From NCBI GenBank assembly GCA_002479455.1, contig DLNB01000040.1:792-23502 (forward strand): DNA of 22,711 nt, in the 5' to 3' direction. Source of the stretch: Acetothermia bacterium UBA7521. Its GTDB lineage: Bacteria > Bipolaricaulota > Bipolaricaulia > Bipolaricaulales > Bipolaricaulaceae. The notes beneath the pieces were generated by a model. The model ran no database searches and had not been told where the DNA came from. It saw only the letters and a program-made list of their open reading frames with translations. Each line of letters opens with the position of its first letter. Positions within the stretch are counted from its first letter, which is position 1. The translations under genes were made by a program, and so were the position numbers. Shown piece by piece: positions 6,790 through 13,613 of the stretch.

Positions 6790-7818
6790 GTGAGTTGGTT
6801 TCAGCTCGCAGGAAAAGATCTGATCAGCACGAAAGACTGGACGCGGGAGGAGCTGGAGATCGCGCTCAAGGTGAGCGACCAGCTGAAGGGGATGTACTAC
6901 TCGAGCCTCCCCCACCCTGCCCTCAAAGACAAGACGTTCCTGATGCTCTTCTTCAACACCTCGACCCGGACCCGGCTCTCGTTCGAGAGCGCGATGACCC
7001 AGCTCGGAGGCCACGCTCAGTTCGTGGCCGCCGCCGACCTGCGGTTGTCGCTCGAGGACAAGCCGGGGGCGGGGGAGACGATCCAGGACACGGCGAAGGT
7101 TATGGCCCGTTACGCCCACGGGATCGGGATCCGGCTCCTGGAGGACAAGGTCTCCCGATACGGGGAGGACACGGAGATCATGTACCGGCTGGCCGAGCAT
7201 GCCGAGATTCCGGTGATCAACATGGCGTCCAACATCTGGCACCCGTGCCAGGCCCTCACCGACCTCTACACGATGCGGGAGAAGCTGGGGAACGACCTCC
7301 GGGGAGTCAAGTACACTGTGATGTGGGCCTACTCGCCGTGGGCGCGGTCGCTCGGCTCGGTCCAAGAGGACCTGGCGATCGCCACCCGGTTCGGGATGGA
7401 CGTGACCGTGGCGCATCCCAAGGGGTACGAGCTCGATCCCGAGGTCCTCGCCCTGAGCAAAAAGTACGCCAAGGAGAGTGGGGGCAAGTTCGAGGTCACA
7501 GACGAGCTCGACGACGCCCTGAAGGGAGCGACGGTCGTCTTCCCGCGGGGTTGGATGAGTTTCCGCCGCTACGAGATCGGAAAAGAGGCGGAGATCAAGA
7601 ACGCGGAGAAGTTCAAGGACTGGCGGTACACGCGAGAACGGCAGAAGCAGCTCGCCAAGCCCGGGTACCTGATGCACGTGATGCCCATCGACCGCGGCCA
7701 CGAGGCCGACGTGGCGCTGTGCGACGACCCGGAGCTGTCGTGGATGTACGACCAGGCGGAGAACCGGCTCCACACCCAGAAGGCAATCCTCTCCCTCACC
7801 ATGGGTGGCCGACTGTAA
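6790..7818 (+). CDS. Carbamoyltransferase, YgeW/acetylornithine transcarbamylase-like, paralogue 2
   Basis: A 342-aa paralogue of the preceding gene. STRTR (58-62) and HPCQ (151-154) bind carbamoyl phosphate, and ETIQDTAKVM (96-105) resembles the conserved DTA segment. The usual HCLP is HVMP (296-299), and the second-substrate loop is FPRGWMS (251-257) rather than the OTCase SMG loop. These differences from paralogue 1 suggest a different substrate or a specialised partner subunit. GTG at 6790 follows GAGGAGG with a 6-nt gap; the in-frame ATG at 6757 lies in a repeat hairpin loop and is unlikely. A strong terminator follows, so this is the last gene of the rightward operon. Confidence 0.85.
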   Translation: MSWFQLAGKDLISTKDWTREELEIALKVSDQLKGMYYSSLPHPALKDKTFLMLFFNTSTRTRLSFESAMTQLGGHAQFVAAADLRLSLEDKPGAGETIQDTAKVMARYAHGIGIRLLEDKVSRYGEDTEIMYRLAEHAEIPVINMASNIWHPCQALTDLYTMREKLGNDLRGVKYTVMWAYSPWARSLGSVQEDLAIATRFGMDVTVAHPKGYELDPEVLALSKKYAKESGGKFEVTDELDDALKGATVVFPRGWMSFRRYEIGKEAEIKNAEKFKDWRYTRERQKQLAKPGYLMHVMPIDRGHEADVALCDDPELSWMYDQAENRLHTQKAILSLTMGGRL

Positions 7819-7836
7819 CGAGAACCTCGATGTGTA

Positions 7837-7875
7837 GAACCCAGGGCGGGACGTCGTGTCCCGCCCTGGTTCTTT
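7837..7875 (+). terminator. Rho-independent terminator
   Basis: GAACCCAGGGCGGGAC (7837-7852), a short loop, then GTCCCGCCCTGGTTC (7858-7872), complementary apart from one bulged C, followed by a T-rich tail (TTCTTT). It lies 18 bp after the second carbamoyltransferase and before a converging gene. Confidence 0.85.
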
Positions 7876-7886
7876 GGGGGCAGTGC

Positions 7887-9005
7887 CTACTCGCCGGAAA
7901 CGTGCGTTTCGAACCGCTTGATAGACCTCTCGAACCGTTCAAAGAACTGCCGGAGGGTGTCCCACGTGACACCGCCACGGAGGTAGAGGTCGGCCTCGAG
8001 CACCACATCGCCAGCCGAATCCAGGTAGGCGCGCGAGCCTCTCGTTAGACGGTTCCACTCGTTCACAAGATCGCACGACACGGCGCCTTCCGCAATCCAG
8101 CCCGCGTAGAGCTGGAGGAACTGGAACCTGCCAGTCGCCCCTTCGATCTCATCATCCACGAACAGGAGTACCGTGGACGCATCCAGGTAGAGAACCCAGA
8201 ACGGGTCACCGTAGCTGTCTGTTCTCCGATCGAAGGTGAGCCTGTGGTCCACGAGCAGCGTCTCGATGTCGACAACGCCAAGGTCGCGGATAACCTCATT
8301 TGACACGTCATCAGGCCTGTCGACCACGACCGCGGAGACTCCAATCGCGTTGCGCAGGAGCTGCGCCGTAGCGGCGGTGTACGCGTAGAAGTCGAAGCCG
8401 AGCATGATGATCGTGCCGCCGCCTGTCTCCCACGTGAACACAACGGGCGCCTCGTCGAACGTGTCCCAGACCAACACGACCGCATCGTCGGGGAGGTCAG
8501 AGAAGTCCGTGCTACCGTCCGTTCCCTCGAACGCGGCCGGAACGCCGGCTGCGAGTGGGTGCCGAGATAGCGCTACGGCAAGAGAGGCGCCCGTCACGTC
8601 GTACCCGTCGGTCACGTTCCACAGGCCGGCCCCGCGGAGGACGTCGTCGGCCCCCTTGCTGTAGCTCATCCCGACGATGCACCCACCCTGGGCAAGGAAG
8701 TCGGTCAGCACGGCTGCGACCGCCAAGCCGAGCGCTTCAAGCGTCTCCTCATCGGCCTCCTGCTGCTCCGGGATGAGGAGCACGGTCCGGCCGACGAGTG
8801 CCGCCTCCAGCTCCTCCGGGTCCGTTGTTGCAGTCTGCGCTGGGTGACCGCCGAGGGCTTCGACCACGTGATCGTACTCCGGGGTCATCCGCACGTAGGG
8901 GATCCACGCCAGCGCGTCTCCCGTCTCGACCGCCGTCGCCCCCAGAACTCCGATGAGAAGGCCGATCACGATCCCCAGCGTCCGTGCCGCATCACGCATC
9001 TTCAT
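7887..9005 (-). CDS. Exported protein with glutamine-amidotransferase-like N-domain and YbjN-like C-domain
   Basis: A 372-aa protein with a signal peptide: Met-Lys-Met-Arg, hydrophobic core GIVIGLLIGVLG (11-22), possible cleavage after ALA near 33. Residues about 35-235 read as an alternating alpha/beta domain resembling ThuA/class I amidotransferase-like folds (TVLLIPEQQEADEETLEALG, then GGCIVGM and GGGTIIMLGFDFYAY), with no clear catalytic triad. Residues about 240-365 resemble YbjN: WVLYLDAS, the VNEWNRLTRGSRAYLD block, and GDVVLEADLYLRGGVTWDTL. ATG at 9005 follows GAGGAGG and starts directly at the signal peptide. The function is unknown; both domain calls are by eye, the YbjN one firmer. 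Confidence 0.65.
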   Translation of the reverse strand: MKMRDAARTLGIVIGLLIGVLGATAVETGDALAWIPYVRMTPEYDHVVEALGGHPAQTATTDPEELEAALVGRTVLLIPEQQEADEETLEALGLAVAAVLTDFLAQGGCIVGMSYSKGADDVLRGAGLWNVTDGYDVTGASLAVALSRHPLAAGVPAAFEGTDGSTDFSDLPDDAVVLVWDTFDEAPVVFTWETGGGTIIMLGFDFYAYTAATAQLLRNAIGVSAVVVDRPDDVSNEVIRDLGVVDIETLLVDHRLTFDRRTDSYGDPFWVLYLDASTVLLFVDDEIEGATGRFQFLQLYAGWIAEGAVSCDLVNEWNRLTRGSRAYLDSAGDVVLEADLYLRGGVTWDTLRQFFERFERSIKRFETHVSGE

Positions 9006-9054
9006 GGTGTCCTCCTCGATGCCCTCCCCCAGCAAGCGAGGCGGCATGCGGGCC

Positions 9055-9060
9055 AGTATA
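9055..9060 (-). promoter_or_regulatory. -10 box for the exported YbjN-like gene
   Basis: TATACT on the minus strand, 50 bp upstream of the chosen ATG, implying an untranslated leader of about 40 nt with a GAGGAGG ribosome site. No convincing -35. Confidence 0.4.
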
Positions 9061-9123
9061 CGCTGTTCGGCACGCACGATGTTCTCCCTCGTGCGAGATC
9101 TGAGAGCGATCGCCAGCACGCTC

Positions 9124-9129
9124 TATAAT
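9124..9129 (+). promoter_or_regulatory. -10 box (TATAAT) for SDR-pus10, leaderless-type
   Basis: A perfect TATAAT stands 9 nt before ATG 9139. A weak -35, CTGAGA (9100-9105), lies 18 bp upstream. Transcription would begin at or within a few bases of the start codon. Confidence 0.6.
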
Positions 9130-9138
9130 CAGGCGGAG

Positions 9139-9900
9139 ATGGGAGTGATGATGGATCGTGCACCGTTTTCGGGAGAAGTGGCCTGGATCACCGGCTCCAC
9201 CCGCGGGATCGGCCGAGCGGTGGCCGTCGAACTGGCGCAGCATGGGGCCGCGGTGGCCGTCCACGGCCGCGTCTCCCGAGACGATGCGGAGGCCGTGCGA
9301 GAGGAGATCTCCCGCCTCGGGGGGCGGAGCATGGCCGTCCTTGGCGATACCTGCGTCCCGGCCGACGTGGAGCGGATGGGAGAGGAGATCGAGGCCTCCC
9401 TGGGCCCGGTGGACATCCTGGTCAACAACGCCGTCTACGCCCTGTGCAAACCGTTCCTCGACTACACAGCCCAGGAGTGGCGCGATCAGCTTCTGTACAA
9501 AGGTTTCGCCTACTACCTCACCGCACGGCGGGTGCTGCCACGGATGCTCGCCCGCGGCGGGGGCGTGGTGATCAATATCCTCTCCACCACCGGCTTGCGT
9601 GATGGAGCGGGTGAACTCGCCTACGCGACCACGAACGGGGCCGCGATCGCCCTCACCCGAGGCCTGGCCGCGGAGTTCGGCGGCCAGGGAGTTCGCGTGT
9701 GCGGCGTCGCCCTCACGTGGGCGGACAACGCGTTCGACCCGGCGAACCCCGACCACCGGGCATGGCTCTCGCGGTTCCCGTTGGGGCGGGTGACCCGCGT
9801 TGAGGAGGTGGCGGCCACGGTGGCGTTCCTCTCCTCACCTGCTGCGTCGGGGATCACCGGGGCGATCGTCCCCGTGGACGCGGGGTTCCTCTGTCGGTGA
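9139..9900 (+). CDS. Short-chain dehydrogenase/reductase
   Basis: A 253-aa Rossmann-fold NAD(P)-dependent oxidoreductase of the classical SDR type. TGSTRGIG near 16-24 is the cofactor-binding glycine motif and LVNNAVYA is the NNAG-type motif. In the active site the Ser region reads NILSTTG, but the expected YxxxK reads YATTN (Tyr at the usual place, then Asn instead of Lys), so catalytic capacity is uncertain. The C-terminus (SGITGAIVPVDAGF) is the usual SDR ending. ATG 9139 fits a leaderless transcript; 9148 or 9151 is possible. It overlaps pus10 by one base (TGATG), so the two are co-transcribed. The substrate is unknown. Confidence 0.85.
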   Translation: MGVMMDRAPFSGEVAWITGSTRGIGRAVAVELAQHGAAVAVHGRVSRDDAEAVREEISRLGGRSMAVLGDTCVPADVERMGEEIEASLGPVDILVNNAVYALCKPFLDYTAQEWRDQLLYKGFAYYLTARRVLPRMLARGGGVVINILSTTGLRDGAGELAYATTNGAAIALTRGLAAEFGGQGVRVCGVALTWADNAFDPANPDHRAWLSRFPLGRVTRVEEVAATVAFLSSPAASGITGAIVPVDAGFLCR

Positions 9901-11147
9901 TGGACAAGCCCGTAGTCCCCGCCGTGGATCCGATCGAACTCGCCTCTGCTCTCGCCTCCGCGGGGCCGATCTGCGATCGATGCCTCGGGCGACGGCTCGC
10001 TGGCCTGAGCTCAGGTCTCCTCAACCAGGAGCGCGGACAGGCCCTCCGTGCCGCGTCAGGCGCCCCTGCCGCAGCGCACGAGACCACGTGCTGGGTCTGT
10101 CAAGGGACGTTCCTGCGGGCCGGGGAGTGGGCAGAGAAGGCCGTGCAGCTCGTGGCGGAGCACGAGTTCGCCACGTTCCTGTTCGGCGTGCACCTTTCAC
10201 CCCGACAGGAGGCGGTGGAGGAGTACCTCGACGAGCAGCACCCCTCCCCGTGGGCCGAGCCGTTCAAGCGAGATGCGAACCGAGCCCTGGGGAAGGCGTT
10301 TGAGAAGGTCCTCGCCGCACGTGGCCGGGCCGCAACGGTGGACTTCGCGCGACCCGATGTCCAGTTCACGGTGGACCTGGAAACGGGGGCCATTCAGCTT
10401 ACCGTGGCTCCGGTCTTCTTCTACGGCCGCTACCGGAAGCTCGTCCGGGGGATCCCCCAGACCCACTGGCCGTGCCGGAGCTGTCGTGGCCGTGGTTGCG
10501 CGGGCTGCGGGGGAACGGGCAAGCAATACCCGACTTCGGTGGAGGAGCTGGTGCTCCCGGCGTTCCTGTCAGCAGCGGGGGGGACAGGCGGACACCTCCA
10601 CGGCGCGGGGCGGGAGGATGTGGATGCGCGGATGCTCGGTCGAGGCCGCCCGTTCGTGGTTGAGGTCAAGGAGCCGCGGATCCGCACCCTTGACCTGGAT
10701 GCCCTGGCCCGTGAGGTGAACGCTGCGGCGGACGGGAAGGTCGAGGTCCTCAACCTCCGTTCAGGGACCGCCGACCTTGTGGCCCGGGTCAAGGAGGAGC
10801 ACGCCGACAAGAAGTACCGGGCGCGGGTCGAGTTCGGGGAGGCCGTGAGCGAGGGAGGGTTCCAGAGCGCGCTAGCCGATCTAGTAGGGGAGATCGAGCA
10901 GCGAACCCCGGTGCGGGTTCGCCATCGTCGCGCCGACCTCGTCCGGCGGCGGTCCGTCCACGAGGTCAGCGGGTGGCTCGTGTCCCCCACCGAGGCCGAG
11001 GTGGAGATCCTGTGCGAGGGCGGCCTGTACGTGAAGGAGCTCATCTCCGGCGACGAAGGCGCTACCCAGCCCAACCTTGCTTCCCTCCTCGACGTCCCGG
11101 CAAAGGTTGTGGAGCTCGACGTCCTCGACGTCCTGGACCAGTTCTGA
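9900..11147 (+). CDS. pus10: Pus10-type tRNA pseudouridine synthase
   Basis: In archaea Pus10 makes pseudouridine 55 (and often 54) in the tRNA T-loop; bacteria normally use TruB. This 415-aa protein is full length for the archaeal type. CDRCLGRR (25-32) and CWVCQG (64-69) form the N-terminal zinc site with the THUMP-like region after it. The catalytic half has GRYRKLVRGIPQTHWPC (176-192), GKQYPTSVEEL (207-217), HGAGREDVDARMLGRGRPF (234-252) with the catalytic Asp in GREDVD, and GGLYVKELISGDEG near the C-terminus. An extra CxxC-x4-CxxC-like cluster (192, 195, 200, 203) is also typical of archaeal forms. It overlaps the SDR stop by one base. Transfer from archaea is likely (inference). Confidence 0.92.
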   Translation: MDKPVVPAVDPIELASALASAGPICDRCLGRRLAGLSSGLLNQERGQALRAASGAPAAAHETTCWVCQGTFLRAGEWAEKAVQLVAEHEFATFLFGVHLSPRQEAVEEYLDEQHPSPWAEPFKRDANRALGKAFEKVLAARGRAATVDFARPDVQFTVDLETGAIQLTVAPVFFYGRYRKLVRGIPQTHWPCRSCRGRGCAGCGGTGKQYPTSVEELVLPAFLSAAGGTGGHLHGAGREDVDARMLGRGRPFVVEVKEPRIRTLDLDALAREVNAAADGKVEVLNLRSGTADLVARVKEEHADKKYRARVEFGEAVSEGGFQSALADLVGEIEQRTPVRVRHRRADLVRRRSVHEVSGWLVSPTEAEVEILCEGGLYVKELISGDEGATQPNLASLLDVPAKVVELDVLDVLDQF

Positions 11148-11163
11148 TCGTCAAAACCATCCA

Positions 11164-11192
11164 TTGCTACTCGAACCCGCCCCGGGTAGACT
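11164..11192 (+). promoter_or_regulatory. Promoter for the Cas4-like gene, leaderless-type
   Basis: TTGCTA (11164-11169), a 17-bp spacer, TAGACT (11187-11192), then 8 nt to ATG 11201. There is no Shine-Dalgarno before the ATG, so the mRNA is probably leaderless. Both hexamers match consensus at 4 of 6. Confidence 0.5.
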
Positions 11193-11200
11193 GAACGGCC

Positions 11201-11950
11201 ATGCTCGTCGAGAGGCTCGATCAGTACTTCCAGCGCGAGGAGCGGACCCGGCCGCGCGACTACTTCTACGTGAGCGAGGTTGGCAAGTGCCCGCGCCAGA
11301 TCTACTACTCGATCAAGGGCTTCCCCCGCCCGCCTCTGGACGGGCTCACCGCGCGCAAGCTGGCTGTGGGCGACGACGCCCACAAGCGCCTCGCCCAGGC
11401 CCTGTTCGGGATGGGGATCGTCGTTGCGGCGGAGGCGCCGATCCCGCCGGGCAAGCTGTTCCACGGCCGGTGTGACGTGATCGTGTCCCTCGACGGGAAG
11501 AACTACGTGGTCGAGGTCAAGACCGTTCACCCGTACAGCTTCGACCAGATGTCGTCCGGCCCGCGGCGCGACCACTACCTGCAGCTCCAGCTCTATCTGC
11601 ACTACTTTGGGATTCTCCAGGGGATCGTGCTCGCCGAGAACAAGGCCACCCAGGAGCTGAAGGAGTTTGTAGTCCCCCTCGACAGAGACGAGGTGGGACG
11701 GGTCATCCGCCAGTTCGAGGGGCTCCAGAAGACCATCTTCGTCGAAGGTCGGCTGCCGCCGCTCCCCGGACGAGAGGAAAAGCGCGACTGGGAGTTCGAC
11801 CAGTGCCGGTACTGCCCCTACGTCCCGTTCTGCAACGAGGGCATTGCCGACCTTGCTGGTCGGGCGCGCATCACCGAACCGCAGCCCGTTCTCGCGACCG
11901 CGGATGAGGAGCGCGCCGGTCCCCCGACGCTGTTCGACGAACCCGGCTAG
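11201..11950 (+). CDS. Cas4/RecB-like PD-(D/E)XK nuclease with Fe-S cysteines
   Basis: A 249-aa protein with the layout of Cas4-type exonucleases. Cys30 (VGKCPRQIYY) and Cys202, Cys205 and Cys211 (QCRYCPYVPFC) would hold a 4Fe-4S cluster. The nuclease core has His61 in GDDAHKRL, Asp92 in HGRCDVIV, Glu105 and Lys107 in VVEVKTV, and QLQLYLHY (128-135) as motif III. The hydrophilic C-terminal tail ends TLFDEPG. No CRISPR array or other cas gene is present, so a stand-alone DNA repair/processing role is more likely than CRISPR adaptation. It follows pus10 by 53 bp but has its own predicted promoter. Confidence 0.85.
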   Translation: MLVERLDQYFQREERTRPRDYFYVSEVGKCPRQIYYSIKGFPRPPLDGLTARKLAVGDDAHKRLAQALFGMGIVVAAEAPIPPGKLFHGRCDVIVSLDGKNYVVEVKTVHPYSFDQMSSGPRRDHYLQLQLYLHYFGILQGIVLAENKATQELKEFVVPLDRDEVGRVIRQFEGLQKTIFVEGRLPPLPGREEKRDWEFDQCRYCPYVPFCNEGIADLAGRARITEPQPVLATADEERAGPPTLFDEPG

Positions 11951-11983
11951 GGAGCCGTGCCCGGATACCGGGACGACAGCAGG

Positions 11984-12008
11984 TTGTAGCGACGGGCTTT
12001 CATGGGGG
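11984..12008 (+). repeat. Degenerate palindromic repeat copy
   Basis: TTGTAGCGACGGGC followed by a TTTCAT loop and a decayed right arm. It resembles the intact copy starting at 12019 but has lost pairing, so it looks like a decaying copy. Confidence 0.45.
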
Positions 12009-12018
12009 CAGCGGAATG

Positions 12019-12120
12019 TTGTAGCGTCGGGCTTCATGCCCGACGGCCTTCCGTGGTAGACGAGCTGCGACAACATGGGAACCGTTGGAAGGCCGCGACA
12101 CGCAGGGTGCGACGCTACAA
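12019..12120. repeat. MITE-like element with TTGTAGCGTCG inverted ends
   Basis: The 102-bp element begins TTGTAGCGTCG and ends with its exact reverse complement CGACGCTACAA. Inside the left end is a hairpin CGTCGGGC, TTCAT, GCCCGACG. A second nested inverted repeat, GGCCTTCC (12045-12052) and GGAAGGCC (12087-12094), brings the two halves together. It has no coding potential. The left part matches the element at 1-88. It lies between converging genes. Confidence 0.65.
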
Positions 12121-12133
12121 GACCCACGGAGCG

Positions 12134-12160
12134 GCGTCGGACACGGGGGCCGACGCTACA
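12134..12160 (-). repeat. Palindromic repeat copy
   Basis: GCGTCGG (12134-12140) and CCGACGC (12151-12157 region) flank a short loop. Read leftward it starts TGTAGCGTCGG, the family signature. Confidence 0.6.
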
Positions 12161-12208
12161 CACGGCCCTTGAGCGAGAAACCAGGACCAGGCAGGCCGCG
12201 GATGGAGC

Positions 12209-13396
12209 TTAGGCTTCGTTGGTGGGGGGCGATGATTCCTGGGATGGTTCTCGCAACCCGGCGGCGAGAAGCGTGGCGGGCACGAGGAGCACGGTGAGGA
12301 GCCCCAAGGCGACCTCGAGCCCCAGCAGGTCTCCCAGGTACCCCACAAGCCCGATCAGGAGGGATCCCACGCCCCAGGCGAGGCCCATCAAGACGCCGGA
12401 CACGAGCCCGCGCTGGTCGGGAACCAGCTCCTGACCGAATACCACGGATACGGGGATCGAGGCGATGAGCACCGCACCGGCGAGCGCGAGGAACAGGAAC
12501 GAGAGCCAGCCGTCGGTGAGGAGGAACAGGTAGAACAGGGGCAACGCCGAGGCCACAGAACCGAGGATGACCGTTCTCCGCCCAAATCGGTCGGAGAGCC
12601 GACCTCCGAGGAGATCGCCCGCCACTCCGGACAGGGAGTACACGGTGAGAGCGAGGCTGGCCACGGTCAAGGAAGCGCCTCGCTGGGTCCACAGAACGGC
12701 GAGGAACGTGTAGTAGGACATGCTCACGAACTCCCTCAGCACGCCGATACTCCACAGCCGGAGGACCTGGCCGGCGTTGGGGTGACGGTGGAGGCGGGGC
12801 CGGTCGCGTTGCTCGGGGCGGGCTTCGCGCGGCACCGTGCGGGCGAGCAAGACGACCACGGCCCACGCCGGAAGGAGGAGGAGCGGGGTGAGCGACAGGC
12901 CCAGGTTCCCAGCAACCCCAGCGATCAGAAGCGGGCCTACCGCGGCCCCCAGCGTTCCCCCGGCAGAGAAGAGGGCCATCGACATCCCCCGCCGGCCCTC
13001 CGCCCCAGCAACGCGGGAGGCCCCAGCGGGATGAAACGCGGCGGTTCCGATCCCTGCCGCGACGAGGGCCGCGGCCACCGCCCAGTACGTGGGGAGGATC
13101 CCGAGCAAACTCATCGCGGTGCAGGTGAGGGCTGGACCGAGAATCACCAGCCACCGTCCTCCTGCTCGGTCGGCGAGCGCCCCTAACGGGATCTGCCCGA
13201 ACGAGGCGACGGAAGACCGGAACGACGAGAGAAGCCCCGCCGCCGCCAGCGACATCCCGAATCGGGAGATGAGAAGCGGAAGGAGTGCCGACAGGAACGC
13301 GCCGTAGCCGTCGTTGAGCCCGTGGCCGAGGGAGAGCGGCCATACGCTGGGCCGACGCGCTCCGGGCCGCTCGCGGTGTTCGGCGCTCATCCCCAT
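12209..13396 (-). CDS. Major facilitator superfamily transporter (fosmidomycin-resistance-like)
   Basis: A 395-aa integral membrane protein with about 12 hydrophobic segments in two halves. The MFS loop 2-3 signature is GALADRAGGR near 72-81 and its repeat is GGRLSDRFGRR near 265-275. The central cytosolic loop, rich in Arg and Pro (about 195-220), separates the halves. The overall pattern, with NDGYGAFLSALLPLL in helix 1, resembles the Fsr/fosmidomycin exporter group. The substrate is unknown. Start is ATG 13396 or ATG 13390; neither has a strong ribosome site. It stands alone, leftward, in front of the molybdenum hydroxylase gene. Confidence 0.88.
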   Translation of the reverse strand: MGMSAEHRERPGARRPSVWPLSLGHGLNDGYGAFLSALLPLLISRFGMSLAAAGLLSSFRSSVASFGQIPLGALADRAGGRWLVILGPALTCTAMSLLGILPTYWAVAAALVAAGIGTAAFHPAGASRVAGAEGRRGMSMALFSAGGTLGAAVGPLLIAGVAGNLGLSLTPLLLLPAWAVVVLLARTVPREARPEQRDRPRLHRHPNAGQVLRLWSIGVLREFVSMSYYTFLAVLWTQRGASLTVASLALTVYSLSGVAGDLLGGRLSDRFGRRTVILGSVASALPLFYLFLLTDGWLSFLFLALAGAVLIASIPVSVVFGQELVPDQRGLVSGVLMGLAWGVGSLLIGLVGYLGDLLGLEVALGLLTVLLVPATLLAAGLREPSQESSPPTNEA

Positions 13397-13613
13397 CGTG
13401 CCGCTTCACCGCTGAGGGCGCCAAGGTTGCAGAGAAGACCCTGTGGAGGGAAACGGCACTTCCCCGAAGGGATCGAGGTTCTCACGACTGGACCGAACCA
13501 GAAGCGAGCGCTACCTCCGCGGCAGCTCGGCGTGCTCTGCGAGCTCTGCGGTGAGATTGGGTTGGCAGCACGGTTGACGTTTGGTGGCCCGGCAGGAGTT
13601 GCAGCCTCGGAGG

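Noticed and set aside
9900..11147. The window being archaeal because of Pus10
   Set aside because: Trigger factor, ClpP, XdhC and bacterial sigma70-like promoters point to a bacterium.
11201..11950. CRISPR-Cas locus suggested by the Cas4-like protein
   Set aside because: No regularly spaced direct repeats and no other cas gene occur in the window.
13397..13613. A riboswitch or structured leader upstream of the MFS gene
   Set aside because: I compared it by eye with fluoride, guanidine, glycine and molybdenum-cofactor riboswitch cores and saw no match; it is a plain gap of about 217 bp.
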